Shown: positions 1 through 9,080, counted from the first letter of the stretch. The stretch: DNA of 64,000 bases from Actinomycetes bacterium (GCA_023461275.1 JAEYMI010000019.1:62001-126000), one strand, 5' to 3'. Notes: generated by a model from the letters alone, not told the origin. Numbers and translations are program-made.

Positions 1-828
1 TGTGACGGGCTGACCCGCCCGTTGTGCGCCGGCGCTGACCGACCATTCGAAGAAGTCGCCACCGAAGTCGAGGCCGATCTCGCAGATCCCACTGTCGGAG
101 GCGATGAAGCCCTTGTGTCCGTTGATCTCGATGTCCTTGGTGGATTCGCGCGACAGCTGCTCGGTGGCGCGCTCACGACCGATCGGCGAACCGCGGTACC
201 AGTTGAACGACGCCACCGGGCCGGTGCGGTCGGCGCTGGAGTCCCACTCGCACACCGACGCGTTGTTGACCGTGTTGCTCAGTCCGCCGAACTTGGTGAT
301 GCGCCCGACCTCCTCGGTGGTCACGCCGCCGCACTCCCCGAAGAACGGGCCGGCACCGGCCTTCCCCTCGGACTGCTGGTTGGCCGCTTTCGACGAGTCC
401 GACGAGTCGTCGTCGGAGCATCCGGCTAGCAACATCGCCACGACGGCGACAACGGCGATGAGGAAACCGCCGCGCGACCGCAGCCGATCGAGTTCGCGGC
501 GATCACGTTTCGTCGGTCGCCCGGCACCGGGGTCGCGTCGAGGGACTGCCGCGACGATCTCACGTGGTGGCGGCGGTGGGCTGTGGTCGATGTAGCACTC
601 GGCGGCGGCCGGCGCCGACACACGTTTGCTGATCTCCTTGGCAACTTCGACGATGCGTTCGCGACCGTTGAGTCGGACCCGCACCTCGTCGCCGACGACG
701 ATGTTCTGCGCGGGTTTCGCGGGGGCACCGTTGACGCGGACGTGTCCGCCGCGGCATGCCGCGCCCGCGGCGGAACGGGTCTTGGTCAGTCGGATCGCCC
801 AGATCCAGCTGTCGACGCGAGTGGCCAT
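1..828 (-). CDS. S4-domain RNA-binding protein reading in frame into a lipoprotein (partial at window edge)
   Basis: From the ATG at 828 the frame encodes an S4 RNA-binding protein of the small ribosome-associated type (start MATRVDSWIWAIRLTKTRS, with VRVNG and GDEVRVRLNGRER). It continues through the basic end typical of that family (GRPTKRDRRELDRLR, about residues 105-119). Without any stop codon it then enters a hydrophobic segment and a lipobox LAGC (Cys about residue 137). After this come an Asp/Ser linker and an extracellular domain resembling DUF3558 lipoproteins, which runs off base 1. The frame was followed codon by codon and no stop or in-frame ATG/GTG/TTG lies between the S4 tail and the signal segment. 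In related genomes I would expect two separate genes. This is either a real fusion or a lost stop/start. The S4 assignment is strong and the lipoprotein assignment moderate. Confidence 0.75.
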   Translation of the reverse strand, partial: MATRVDSWIWAIRLTKTRSAAGAACRGGHVRVNGAPAKPAQNIVVGDEVRVRLNGRERIVEVAKEISKRVSAPAAAECYIDHSPPPPPREIVAAVPRRDPGAGRPTKRDRRELDRLRSRGGFLIAVVAVVAMLLAGCSDDDSSDSSKAANQQSEGKAGAGPFFGECGGVTTEEVGRITKFGGLSNTVNNASVCEWDSSADRTGPVASFNWYRGSPIGRERATEQLSRESTKDIEINGHKGFIASDSGICEIGLDFGGDFFEWSVSAGAQRAGQPVT

Positions 829-845
829 CGGTGGTGGTTCGACTC

Positions 846-915
846 CTTGCGCTACAGATTTGGGCGCTACTGGTTTGGGCGCTACAAACGGGTAGGCGCC
901 ACGGCTGGGGTTGGC
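846..915. repeat. Degenerate tandem repeat, unit starting ggcgctac
   Basis: Five degenerate copies of a 15-18 bp unit (ggcgctactggtttg and variants) fill the gap between the small membrane gene and the S4 gene. The units share the ggcgc core with the 21-bp arrays found near 11.4 kb and 33.6 kb. Confidence 0.6.
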
Positions 916-937
916 GCTGCGGACTGGGTTGACGGGT

Positions 938-1132
938 CTACTTCTGCTTGGTGAGCAGGTAGTAACCGACGCCTCCCGCCACCACCGCAAGGATGAGGGC
1001 CAGCCAGAAGCTGGTCAACCACCAGACGACGCCGAACACCACGATGCCGGGCGAGATGGCTGCCAGCGACATGCCGGGATGCTGACGCACCACCTGCGAA
1101 ACGGCTTTGCTCTTTTCCGGGTCCACCGCCAT
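938..1132 (-). CDS. Small membrane protein of unknown function
   Basis: A 64-aa protein with a charged N-terminus (MAVDPEKSKAVSQVV) and one or two hydrophobic segments that fill its C-terminal half (around WWLTSFWLALILAVVAGGV), ending in a basic KQK tail. The ATG at 1132 is preferred over the upstream start because a perfect AGGAGG lies 6 nt before it. I do not recognise a named family; small one- or two-helix proteins of this form are common in mycolate actinobacteria. No operon partner is evident, since the next genes on both sides are separated by more than 100 bp. Confidence 0.7.
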   Translation of the reverse strand: MAVDPEKSKAVSQVVRQHPGMSLAAISPGIVVFGVVWWLTSFWLALILAVVAGGVGYYLLTKQK

Positions 1133-1213
1133 GGTTCCTCCTGGTGTTGGTCGCTCCACTGTAGCCAAGATCGGGGACATGACGGTTGGGCTGCGTCGGG
1201 GCGTCGGAATCGG

Positions 1214-1292
1214 CGTGACACAACCTCGGTGTCAGCGCAATGCCGGACCGATAGTGGCCACGGCGGCGCTCTCCCGCCGAGGCTGTGTCACG
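1214..1292. repeat. Long inverted repeat element, copy 1
   Basis: cgtgacacaacctcgg at 1214-1229 pairs with ccgaggctgtgtcacg at 1277-1292 (15 of 16 bases) around a 47-nt centre. A diverged second copy sits at 53606-53681. The element lies between two minus-strand genes and may act as a structured 3' end or be a dispersed non-coding repeat. Confidence 0.55.
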
Positions 1293-1318
1293 GCGACGCG
1301 AGGTCGGGTCACGACAGC

Positions 1319-1870
1319 TCAGGCCACGACGATGCTGATGTCGACGCCTACCTCATCGGCGACCTTCAGCGCGCCCATCATCAGCGAGTACGGCTTGAGG
1401 TCGAAGTCGCGGTGACTGACGACGCTGCTCGCGGTGACGGTGGTGCCGTCGGCGGAGCGGGCGAAGTCCAGCGCGTGGGGTCGGCTGCGGCCGTTGATGG
1501 TCAACGTCCCCTCGGCCCGGTAGCCGTCGGAGGTGGCGTTGATCGACGACGACTCGTAGGTGATCTCCGGACGGTCGGCGGCGTGCAGCGACTTGAGCGC
1601 GTTGGATTGGGCGACCGCCTTCTCCGGCGCGGTCAATGGCGTGAGACCACCTTCGCCGGAGACGACGCGAATGGAGCCGACGACGATGGTCGCGGTGATC
1701 GCCACCGGCTCGTCGTCGCGGGTGGTCGCCTGACCCGACCACTCCCCGATCTCGATCGTCAGCCGGTGACCGGTACGCGCGGCCCGCCCGGCGACGTCGG
1801 TGTGGAGGGTGATCGTGCCGTTGTCCTGACCGAATGCCCAGTGTTCGAGGTCGCGCTGCTCGTCGCTCAT
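1319..1870 (-). CDS. YceI-family protein
   Basis: A 183-aa protein with the YceI pattern: an N-terminal WAFGQDNGTITLHTDV, the SSIN...GYRAEGTLTINGRSRPHALDF strand pair, and a C-terminal VGVDISI strand. These form a lipocalin-like beta barrel that binds isoprenoid-like lipids in characterised members. No signal peptide is visible, so it is probably cytoplasmic, as in many actinobacterial homologues. It stands alone: the upstream secreted-protein gene ends 32 bp away on the same strand and could be co-transcribed. The substrate cannot be predicted. Confidence 0.85.
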   Translation of the reverse strand: MSDEQRDLEHWAFGQDNGTITLHTDVAGRAARTGHRLTIEIGEWSGQATTRDDEPVAITATIVVGSIRVVSGEGGLTPLTAPEKAVAQSNALKSLHAADRPEITYESSSINATSDGYRAEGTLTINGRSRPHALDFARSADGTTVTASSVVSHRDFDLKPYSLMMGALKVADEVGVDISIVVA

Positions 1871-1901
1871 CGCTTCCGTGATAGCACGAATTCGACGAGC
1901 G

Positions 1902-3569
1902 TCAGGCCGCGTCCGCCGTACTGGTGGACGTTGTGCTGGTCGATGTTGTGCCGGTGGATGTGGTGCTGGTCGACGTTGTGCTGGCGGTGGTCGAATCCGT
2001 GGTTGCCGAATCGGTGGTTGCCGAATCGGTGGTGCTCGAATCCGCCTCGGGCGCAGCGTGCTTGCCGCCGCCCGACGACGAGCCCGCGTCCGGCGACGCG
2101 GTCACCCCGCTGTGGTGCTTACCGGTCTCGACGAGCTCATGCTTGCCGGCGGTATCGGATGTCGTCGAGTCGTCGGTCGCCGGCGCGTCGACTCCGGGTG
2201 CGTCGACTGAGGGTGCGTCGACTCCGGTGGCGGGTTCGGTTGTCACAGGGCTTGTTTCACTATTACTTGTTCCGGCATCGCTTGTTCCGGCAGCGCTGGT
2301 TTCGCTGCCGTCGACCGACATCGAGCGCAGCATTGTCGGGTTTGCCGAGGTCAGCGTCGGCGCGGGCGTCGAGCCGATGGTCACCGGTTCGGTGGCCGGG
2401 ATACCGAAGGGGAACTTGATCTCCGGGATGTCGATGACGGGAACGAGATCGGCTGCGCCGGTGGGTGTTCCGAAGGTGAACACCGGTGCGCCGAGGTGGT
2501 TGGGCTTCATCACGCCGTTCACCTCGACCTCGGGATGCAGCACGATGGTCGATCCCAGCCAGTGAATGGTGATCGGATCCTGGGTGCCGTAGTCGCTGGT
2601 GAGGGTGAACAGGATGGGATTCCCGTTGGCGTCGACCCGATCGCCGCCGATGGTCAAGCGCCGGAAGTCTTTTGACAGATTCAGTGGCTGCCCGTTGAGC
2701 AGTTGGGTGATGACCTGCCCGAACACCCCGGACGGGTCGAGCAGGATCGCCGTCGGGTCGGTGGTCGCGAACTGAAGTTCAGGGCGCTGATGTTGCTCGT
2801 CGAGACGGAAGTCGACGATGCCGGCGACGTTGGCGCAGGCGCCGACACCCTCGGCGTAGGCGCCGGTCAGGCCGCCGTAGCAGCTGACCGACTTGATGCC
2901 GGGAATGTCGAGGCCGGTATCGACGCCGAGGACGGTGACCGGCACATCGTCGGTGGTCCAGGCGTTGGCCATCCCGATCACGGCGAAGGCGACCGCGGTG
3001 CGACCATCACTGGCGCCCGCGGTGGCGAGGCTGACCGGCAGGTACGAGATCGCCTTGGCCTGACCCCCGGTGGACGCGACGGCGAACTGAAAACCGCTGC
3101 CCTGCACCGTCGCCGACCCCGAGGGCGTCGCAGCGTTGGGAACGGTCAGATTCTCGATGCCCAGCAGATTGAGCAGGCCTTGGACGAGCGGATTGTTGAC
3201 CGCGCCCTGGATCGGCACGTACACGACCTTGGGCACGAGGTCGACGTTGCCCGGGAGCACGATCGCGATGCCGGTGAGCTCGGCGGCGCTGCAGTCGGCC
3301 TGACCCTGCGACGACGTTCCGCCGGTGCCGCAGGCCTCGATCCGCCATTGGTCGAGGATGGTCTGGGTGGCCGCGTTGTTGACCGCACCGCCGCTGATCT
3401 GGGCGATGACCTCTTGCAGCGACGACGCCGTCGAACCGTTGATGGCCTTGACGGCGTTGACGTCGTCAAGAATGCCCGCCTGCGCCTGACCTTGGCCCAC
3501 GAACTGTCCCGCGCCGACCGACGCGACCGTGGCCGCCGTCAACACGCCCGCTGCTATCCGACGTCCCAT
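1902..3569 (-). CDS. Secreted protein with Ser/Thr-rich tail, unknown function
   Basis: A 555-aa exported protein. The ATG at 3569 follows a GGGGAG ribosome site and opens a clear signal peptide (MGRRIAAGVLTAATVASVG, cleavage near QAQA at about residue 31). Residues about 32-395 form a globular domain containing Cys residues that could pair outside the cell (EACG, ADCS, SCYGG, GACAN). From about residue 400 the chain becomes low-complexity: DAPSVDAPGVDAP, then GKH motifs, then Thr/Ser repeats such as TTDSATTDSATTDS. The tail is encoded by 15-bp tandem repeats. The fold is reminiscent of secreted mycolate-actinobacterial proteins of unknown function. No catalytic motif is recognised, and a cell-envelope or surface role is only inferred. 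Confidence 0.75.
   Translation of the reverse strand: MGRRIAAGVLTAATVASVGAGQFVGQGQAQAGILDDVNAVKAINGSTASSLQEVIAQISGGAVNNAATQTILDQWRIEACGTGGTSSQGQADCSAAELTGIAIVLPGNVDLVPKVVYVPIQGAVNNPLVQGLLNLLGIENLTVPNAATPSGSATVQGSGFQFAVASTGGQAKAISYLPVSLATAGASDGRTAVAFAVIGMANAWTTDDVPVTVLGVDTGLDIPGIKSVSCYGGLTGAYAEGVGACANVAGIVDFRLDEQHQRPELQFATTDPTAILLDPSGVFGQVITQLLNGQPLNLSKDFRRLTIGGDRVDANGNPILFTLTSDYGTQDPITIHWLGSTIVLHPEVEVNGVMKPNHLGAPVFTFGTPTGAADLVPVIDIPEIKFPFGIPATEPVTIGSTPAPTLTSANPTMLRSMSVDGSETSAAGTSDAGTSNSETSPVTTEPATGVDAPSVDAPGVDAPATDDSTTSDTAGKHELVETGKHHSGVTASPDAGSSSGGGKHAAPEADSSTTDSATTDSATTDSTTASTTSTSTTSTGTTSTSTTSTSTADAA
1915..2040. repeat. In-frame 15-bp tandem repeats encoding a Ser/Thr-rich tail
   Basis: Units such as gtggacgttgtgctg and gtggttgccgaatcg recur in tandem and, on the minus strand, encode pentapeptide-like TSTTS and DSATT repeats at the C-terminus of the secreted protein. 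The copy number is likely to vary between strains. Confidence 0.7.
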
Positions 3570-3720
3570 GCCCAACTCCCCTTCGACCTCGCACACGCGA
3601 GACGAGTCATTTAAGCATCACGAAGCGTGAATTTGAATGAATTGAAAGAAGTCGGCAACACGAAAGAGCGAGTCCGCGAGCCGAAAGTTCGCGCTGGGGT
3701 CGGCCAACAACGTCGGACCA

Positions 3721-5397
3721 CTACCAGCGGGTGCGTTCCAGTCGCTCCCCTGCCGCCCCGGCGTCGGCGGCGCAGCCGAAGCCCACCACCCAGCGGGCAT
3801 CGCCGTCGGCGTCGGCGAGTTCCACCTGCCCAAGTTTCATCGGCGACGGCAGAGCGGCCAGGAACTCCCCCAACGCCGCCGGCGAAAGCGTCCAGACCTC
3901 ACCGTCGATGACCTTGCCCGCGGCCGGATCCCGGATCAGTCCGGGCTTCGGTGGCGTCGTATTGAGCGCCACGAGGCGATAGTTCGGCGTGGTCCGGATC
4001 TCCCCGGACCATCGGGCACCGCGGTCGGCCAGTTCGTGGGTCAACGGACCGCCACGCATGTGTGCGCCGAACACGGCCAGTTCGACGGCCGGTGCACCGG
4101 CGGCCTCCGGCCACGCTTCCGGCGTGTGCCCACCACTGCCTTCGAACCGCCGCGCGAGGTCGACGAGCACCGCGTCATCGTGCGCCCGGCCGAGCAGCGT
4201 GATACCGAATTGTGCTGAACTGCTGTCTTTTTCGATGACGGTTCCCGACGGGATGGCGATGCCGCAGAGGTCGAACAGATTGCAGAAGTTGGTGTAGGTG
4301 CCCATCGTGGAGTTCACCCCGACCGGGTCGGCGGCGACGTCATCGATCGTCGGATGCATCGGCGCGGTCGGCACCATCAGGGCGTCGGCATCACCGAGCT
4401 GTTCCATCGCGTCGGCACGCAGCTGTGCCAGCCGTCGTCGGGCACGCAGCAGGTCGACGGCATCGAAACGATTGGCGCCGAGCACGATCGAACCGACCAC
4501 CGGGTCCACTCCGGCCTCGACAGGATCGACCGAGGTGAGGAAGTCACCGACGGCATCGAACCGCTGCGCGACCAGTGCATCCTCGTAGAGCAGCTTGGCC
4601 GCAGCCAGAAAGGCCGACAGGTCAATGGATTTGATCCGCATCCCGCGTGCCTCGGCGTGTGCCACCGCGTCGGCGAAAGCCGCGCGCCACCCCTCGTCGA
4701 GCGCCGGCAGGTCGGCCGGCACCGCGATGACGGGCTGATCCGAGGCCGCGAGGTTGACCGCCGAGCCGAACGGGCGCGGACCGACCGCACGTCCCATTGC
4801 AGCCATCGCCGAATCCGCCTGCGTCACAGTCGTAGCGAAGATGGTCACGGTGTCGTAGTCGGCGCACGCCGGTATCACCCCGGCGGTGGAGACGGCCCCC
4901 ACCGTCGGCTTGATGCCGACGATGCCCTGCAGTCCGGCCGGGACGCGCCCCGATCCGGCGGTGTCGGTGCCGATCGCGATGTCGGCGAAGCCGAGTGCCA
5001 CCGCCACCGCCGAACCCGAGCTCGAACCACCGGAGATCCGGTCGGGTCGACGCGAATCACGCACCGCGCCATAGGGACTGCGGGTGCCGACCAGACCGGT
5101 CGCGAACTGATCGAGATTGGTCTTGCCGATCACCACCGCACCGGCGGCGCGCAGTGCGGCGACACACGCCGCGTCGGCATCGGGGGTGTAGCTGTAGCCG
5201 GGACATGCGGCCGTCGTCGGCAGACCTGCCACGTCGACGTTGTCCTTCACGGCGAGAACAACTCCGGCCAGCGGTCCGCCCGCCGCGATCGACGCCGCAT
5301 GGTCGGCCTCGACATCGGACTGATCTCGCAGGGTGATGAAGACCTCGGGCCGGTCGGCGGCGGCGATCCGCTGGTAGATGTCGGCAATCCTGCTCAC
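3721..5397 (-). CDS. atzF: Allophanate hydrolase (AtzF type)
   Basis: A 558-aa amidase-signature enzyme that hydrolyses allophanate (urea-1-carboxylate) to ammonia and CO2, the last step of ATP-dependent urea or guanidine breakdown. The Ser-cisSer-Lys triad is visible: Lys51 (VKDN), Ser126 in GGSSSGSA and Ser149 in TDTAGSGRVPA. After about residue 450 a smaller C-terminal domain follows (FGAHMRGGPLTHEL, then GEVWTLSPAALG), as in AtzF, where it completes conversion of the carboxylated intermediate. The GTG start at 5397 has AAGGAG 8 nt upstream and overlaps the stop of the preceding gene by 4 nt (GTGA), so the two are translationally coupled. It is the last gene of the permease/DUF1989 operon. 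Confidence 0.93.
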   Translation of the reverse strand: MSRIADIYQRIAAADRPEVFITLRDQSDVEADHAASIAAGGPLAGVVLAVKDNVDVAGLPTTAACPGYSYTPDADAACVAALRAAGAVVIGKTNLDQFATGLVGTRSPYGAVRDSRRPDRISGGSSSGSAVAVALGFADIAIGTDTAGSGRVPAGLQGIVGIKPTVGAVSTAGVIPACADYDTVTIFATTVTQADSAMAAMGRAVGPRPFGSAVNLAASDQPVIAVPADLPALDEGWRAAFADAVAHAEARGMRIKSIDLSAFLAAAKLLYEDALVAQRFDAVGDFLTSVDPVEAGVDPVVGSIVLGANRFDAVDLLRARRRLAQLRADAMEQLGDADALMVPTAPMHPTIDDVAADPVGVNSTMGTYTNFCNLFDLCGIAIPSGTVIEKDSSSAQFGITLLGRAHDDAVLVDLARRFEGSGGHTPEAWPEAAGAPAVELAVFGAHMRGGPLTHELADRGARWSGEIRTTPNYRLVALNTTPPKPGLIRDPAAGKVIDGEVWTLSPAALGEFLAALPSPMKLGQVELADADGDARWVVGFGCAADAGAAGERLERTRW

Positions 5398-7394
5398 TGC
5401 GCACTCTCCTTGACTGCGAATTCTCCACCCTCAGACCATCGTTGCCGTTCTTCGCCGCGCGCGATCTCCATCGAGGCGCGGGTGGCCGCGATGTCGGCGG
5501 CGTTCTCGGCGAGGAACTTGTCGTGCTCGGCAAGCGAGAAGCTGCCGTCGGTGATGCGGACCGAGTTCCCCCGGCCGGCTGCGACGTCGGCGCGCATGTC
5601 GAGCAGTTCGTCGGCGCCGACCGGATACCACTGGATGCGGTCGAAGAACCGCAGCAGCCACGGGTGGTCGGGGTCGAAACCCGGTGTGGTTTCCGGATAT
5701 CGGTGATTCCACACCTGCGTGGTACGCCCGACGAACTGGTAGCCGCCGGGGCCTTCCATGCCGTACACGCAGAGGTACGCACCGCCGATCCCGACGGCAT
5801 TCTCCGGTGTCCAGGTGCGTGCCGGGTTGTACTTGGTGGTGACCAAACGATGTCGCGGATCGAGCGGAACAGCCACCGGCGCACCGAGATAGACGTCGCC
5901 GAGGCCCAGGACGAGGTAGTGGGCGTCGAAGACGATGCGATATACGTCGTCGACGGACTCCAGGCCGTTCATCCGGCGGATGAACTCGATGTTCCACGGG
6001 CACCACGGCGCGTCGGCACGCACGCCGAGCATGTAGCGCTCGATGGCCTCCCGCGTCGCCGGATCATCCCAGGACAACGGCAGTTCCACCGTGCGGCTGG
6101 GCACCACGAGTTCTGACGCGGCAGGCAACTCGCTTTCGCATTCGATCAACCAGTCCAGCATCGCCGACTGCGACCACCGGTCCGGGTCGGCTTTGACCTG
6201 CAATGACCGGATTCCCGGAGTGAGGTCGATGAGGCCGGCGGGCTGCTCGGCGGCGACCCGTTCCGCGAGCGCGTGCACCCGGGCGCGGAGCGCGAGATCC
6301 AAACGCATATCGCCGTATTCGACGAGGATGTTGTCGTCACCACTGCGCCGATACGTGACCTCGGTGGTGCCGTCGGCGGTGGCGGTGCGGCCCAGGATGC
6401 CGTGGTCGGTGTCGCCACCCGCGGAGAGCACCTCGACGATTCCGGCGCGACGTCCGGGCCCGAAGGTCTTCGCCGACGCGACCTCGGACCCGCGGACCGC
6501 GACAAACCGCACGGTGTCACCTGGCTTGAGCTGACCCAGTTTCCATCGTTCGGCCGCGACGACGGTCACCGGGCAGACGAACCCGCCGAGGCTGGGGCCG
6601 TCGGGTCCGAGCAGGATCGGGGTGTCGCCGGTGAAGTCCAGCGCGCCAATCGAATACGCGTTGTCGTGGATGTTCGACGGATGCAGGCCCGCTTCCCCGC
6701 CGTCGGTGCGCGCCCAGCGCGGTTTGGGTCCGACGAGACGGATACCGGTGCGGTCGGAGTTGAAATGAACCTCGTAGGCCGTCGACATCAGATCGTCGAT
6801 GTCGGCGGGGGTGAAGAACTCCGGCGCGCTGTGCGGGCCGACGGTCACCCCGAGCTGCCAGTTGTTGGTGATCGCCGGCATCTCTTCGGAGAGAATCCGG
6901 ACCAGTGGACCGTACGGCTCGTCGAGGACGTCGAGTTCATCGCCGTTGCGTAGCACCCGACCGTCGTGCCCGCCGAAACGGCCCATGGTGAACGTGGCGC
7001 GACTGCCGAGATACTCCTCGCCGGCGATGCCACCGCCGATGGCGATGTAAACCCGCATCCCGGCTCCGGAGACGGCACCCACATCGAGGACGTCGCCGGC
7101 CGACACATGTAGCGGAACCCATTGCGGCACAGACTTTCCGGACAGCGTCACCGGAGCGGTGGCGCCGGTGACCGCGACGACCGCGGCGTGCGAGAACTGC
7201 AACGACGGCCCCATCATGGTCGCCTCGAGTCCGGCTGCGGCGTCGGAGTTGCCGACCGCGGAGTTCGCCAGCCGGAACGAGAGATCGTCCATCGGCCCCG
7301 ACGGCGGCACACCGACCTTCCAGTAGCCGACGCGTCCCGGCCAGTCCTGCACGGTGGTGAGCGGACCTGCCCGCAGCACACTGATCGAAGTCAT
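5394..7394 (-). CDS. Urea-carboxylase-like carboxyltransferase (AHS2-AHS1 only)
   Basis: A 666-aa protein equivalent to only the central carboxyltransferase part of urea/guanidine carboxylase. Residues about 1-300 are an AHS2/PxpC-like domain (start SVLRAGPLTTVQDWPGRVGYW, GVPPSGPMDD), and residues about 310-540 are an AHS1/PxpB-like domain (NILVEYGDMRLDLALR, LTPGIRSLQVKADP). The remainder matches the linker that normally precedes the biotin carrier. There is no biotin carboxylase domain and no biotin-attachment (AMKM-like) motif here or elsewhere in the operon. Full-length bacterial enzymes of about 1200 aa carry both. Flanked by DUF1989 proteins and allophanate hydrolase, it presumably acts on urea, guanidine or a related compound, but the carboxylation half-reaction must be supplied from elsewhere or replaced. 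Confidence 0.85.
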   Translation of the reverse strand: MTSISVLRAGPLTTVQDWPGRVGYWKVGVPPSGPMDDLSFRLANSAVGNSDAAAGLEATMMGPSLQFSHAAVVAVTGATAPVTLSGKSVPQWVPLHVSAGDVLDVGAVSGAGMRVYIAIGGGIAGEEYLGSRATFTMGRFGGHDGRVLRNGDELDVLDEPYGPLVRILSEEMPAITNNWQLGVTVGPHSAPEFFTPADIDDLMSTAYEVHFNSDRTGIRLVGPKPRWARTDGGEAGLHPSNIHDNAYSIGALDFTGDTPILLGPDGPSLGGFVCPVTVVAAERWKLGQLKPGDTVRFVAVRGSEVASAKTFGPGRRAGIVEVLSAGGDTDHGILGRTATADGTTEVTYRRSGDDNILVEYGDMRLDLALRARVHALAERVAAEQPAGLIDLTPGIRSLQVKADPDRWSQSAMLDWLIECESELPAASELVVPSRTVELPLSWDDPATREAIERYMLGVRADAPWCPWNIEFIRRMNGLESVDDVYRIVFDAHYLVLGLGDVYLGAPVAVPLDPRHRLVTTKYNPARTWTPENAVGIGGAYLCVYGMEGPGGYQFVGRTTQVWNHRYPETTPGFDPDHPWLLRFFDRIQWYPVGADELLDMRADVAAGRGNSVRITDGSFSLAEHDKFLAENAADIAATRASMEIARGEERQRWSEGGEFAVKESAQ

Positions 7395-7402
7395 GGTGTC
7401 TC

Positions 7403-8062
7403 TCAGCTGTCGGGTCGAGTGACGATCACTCGGACGGCGGTCGGGTCGAAACCGTTGCAGGGGTTGTTGATCTGCGGGCAGTTGGAGATCAGCACCAGGG
7501 TATCGACCTCGGCCCGCAGCGCGAGGCGCTTACCGGGTGCCGACAGGCCGTCGACGATACCCAGCGAACCGTCGGCGTCGACCGGCACGTTCATGAAGAA
7601 GTTGATGTTGCCGACCATGTCGGCCTTGCCGAGGCCGTGCGGTGCGCCGCCGGCGAGGAAGTTCTCCACGCAGGCGTGCTGGTGCTTGGTGTGGTGGCCG
7701 TAGCGCAGCGTGTTGGACTCCTGCGAGCAAGCCCCGCCGACGGTGTCGTGGTTGCCGACCTCGTCGGCGACGATCGTCATCAATGGCGCCGACTCCTGGT
7801 CGCGGATCACCGATCCGGTGGTCAGGAAGATGTTGCCCTGCGCGGCGATGGTGGCCTGCGCGGAGTAGCGGATGGTGTGGTCGTGGGCACCGAAGAACAG
7901 TGTGTCGACGGCCTGGTTTCCGTAGAGGTCGACGATGGTCAGCACGTCGCCGGCAGCGACGACGCCCGACCACGGGCCCCGTTCGCCGATCTCGGCGTCG
8001 AGCACGACGGTGCCGGGGACCAGGGCCAATTCGGCTGCTGGGGTGTCGGACAGGGTGGTCAT
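7403..8062 (-). CDS. DUF1989 protein UAAP2 (carboxyguanidine deiminase-like subunit)
   Basis: A 219-aa DUF1989 protein of the urea-carboxylase-associated type 2 group, recognised by VVAAGDVLTIVDLYGNQAVDTLFF, GGACSQESN and HACVENFL. In bacteria with guanidine carboxylase the two DUF1989 subunits form carboxyguanidine deiminase (CgdA/CgdB), which turns carboxyguanidine into allophanate. That role fits here because allophanate hydrolase is encoded two genes downstream. The ATG at 8062 has TAAGGA about 11 nt upstream. Only 8 bp separate it from the carboxyltransferase gene, so the genes form one operon. His and Cys residues in the CSQES and HHTKHQHAC region are the likely metal or active-site residues (inference). 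Confidence 0.88.
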   Translation of the reverse strand: MTTLSDTPAAELALVPGTVVLDAEIGERGPWSGVVAAGDVLTIVDLYGNQAVDTLFFGAHDHTIRYSAQATIAAQGNIFLTTGSVIRDQESAPLMTIVADEVGNHDTVGGACSQESNTLRYGHHTKHQHACVENFLAGGAPHGLGKADMVGNINFFMNVPVDADGSLGIVDGLSAPGKRLALRAEVDTLVLISNCPQINNPCNGFDPTAVRVIVTRPDS

Positions 8063-8104
8063 GATGGGTGGTCCTTAGGTGAGGTGTGTGGTGATCCGCG
8101 AGGA

Positions 8105-8971
8105 TCAGAAGTTGGCCGCGTGCCAGACGTCTTCGGAGTTGGCCACGGCGCGTTGGTATTCCGGTTCGGTCGACCCGACGCCGGCGAGCAGCTCGTCGAG
8201 GTCACCGGTGGCCTTCCACGCGAGGAGCTCCACCGGGCCGGTGTCGAAGGTCGACGACGGGTCCAACGGATGCGCGGTGTTGACCACCGCGACCACACAT
8301 GGCAGGTGCAGGATCAAATCGACGGCCTTGTCCGGCCCGGCGGTGCCGGTGGAGGTCAGGGTTCCGTCGGCCTCGACCACCACGCCGTGGAAGAACGACA
8401 GCGACGGCGCGACGTCGGCCGGGGTGAGCCCGTGCTTGGCCGCGGCCAGCAGAAACATCTCCCGACCCGCCGGCGACGACGAATGCGCCGTTCCGTCACC
8501 GTATTTCGCCGTATTGCCGGCCAGCGTGCTGGTCCCGCACAGTGCGTCGTGGTGCGTCGAGTCGTCGGCGACGATGGTCGCCAACACCCGGCCCTGATCA
8601 CTGAGCAGCGGATGCCCGGTGCCGAGGTAGGCCTGCCACGGCACCTTGACCGTGTCGGCGACGTTGAGCCGCTCCCACGGCGCGTCGGCGCGCCAGAGCA
8701 GCACATGCGCACACGCCGTTCCGGCTATGTCACGCAACCGGATTCGGGTCCCGCGGGCCAGCACCTTGCTGGTGTAGCGCCCGCCGGGAATCGTCTCGGC
8801 CCAGGTGAGGGCGGCCGGATCGACGTCGGCGGGAGGATTCGGCCACGACGACGCCGGCACCACCGGCATGGAATCGGTGATGGTGCCCGCCTGCGAGCGC
8901 GCGTGCGCACGGGCACCTGCGGTCGAGGCGGTGGAGTCGGCGACAGCGGATTCGGGTGACTGAGTGGACAT
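8105..8971 (-). CDS. DUF1989 protein UAAP1 (carboxyguanidine deiminase-like subunit)
   Basis: A 288-aa DUF1989 protein of the type 1 group, partner of the preceding UAAP2. It contains TIPGGRYTSKVLARGTRIRL, WERLNVADTVKVPWQAYLG and DSTHHDALCGTSTLAGN. The ATG at 8971 is chosen because a GAGGGAG lies 9 nt before it; the ATG at 8980 has the motif directly abutting it. An in-frame start at 9073 would lie inside a palindrome that looks like an operator. The first roughly 35 residues are Ser/Ala-rich and probably disordered. The gene begins the DUF1989-carboxyltransferase-allophanate hydrolase run and may have its own promoter downstream of the permease. Confidence 0.87.
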   Translation of the reverse strand: MSTQSPESAVADSTASTAGARAHARSQAGTITDSMPVVPASSWPNPPADVDPAALTWAETIPGGRYTSKVLARGTRIRLRDIAGTACAHVLLWRADAPWERLNVADTVKVPWQAYLGTGHPLLSDQGRVLATIVADDSTHHDALCGTSTLAGNTAKYGDGTAHSSSPAGREMFLLAAAKHGLTPADVAPSLSFFHGVVVEADGTLTSTGTAGPDKAVDLILHLPCVVAVVNTAHPLDPSSTFDTGPVELLAWKATGDLDELLAGVGSTEPEYQRAVANSEDVWHAANF

Positions 8972-9066
8972 CGAGGTCATCTCCCTCGTTCGTTTCGAAC
9001 AAATGAATCGTCGGGCAGGCCGTCCTGCCGGGTTCATATCGGGGAGCGTCGTCACTCCCCTTATTT

Positions 9067-9080
9067 CTATCAATAGATAG
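9067..9080. promoter_or_regulatory. Operator-like palindrome upstream of UAAP1
   Basis: ctatcaatagatag is a palindrome with arms ctatc and gatag. A related sequence, ctatcagttgattg, lies between the divergent permease and TetR genes at 10680-10693. The shared pattern ctatcaRtWgatWg suggests that the neighbouring TetR protein controls both transcripts; this is inference. Confidence 0.45.
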
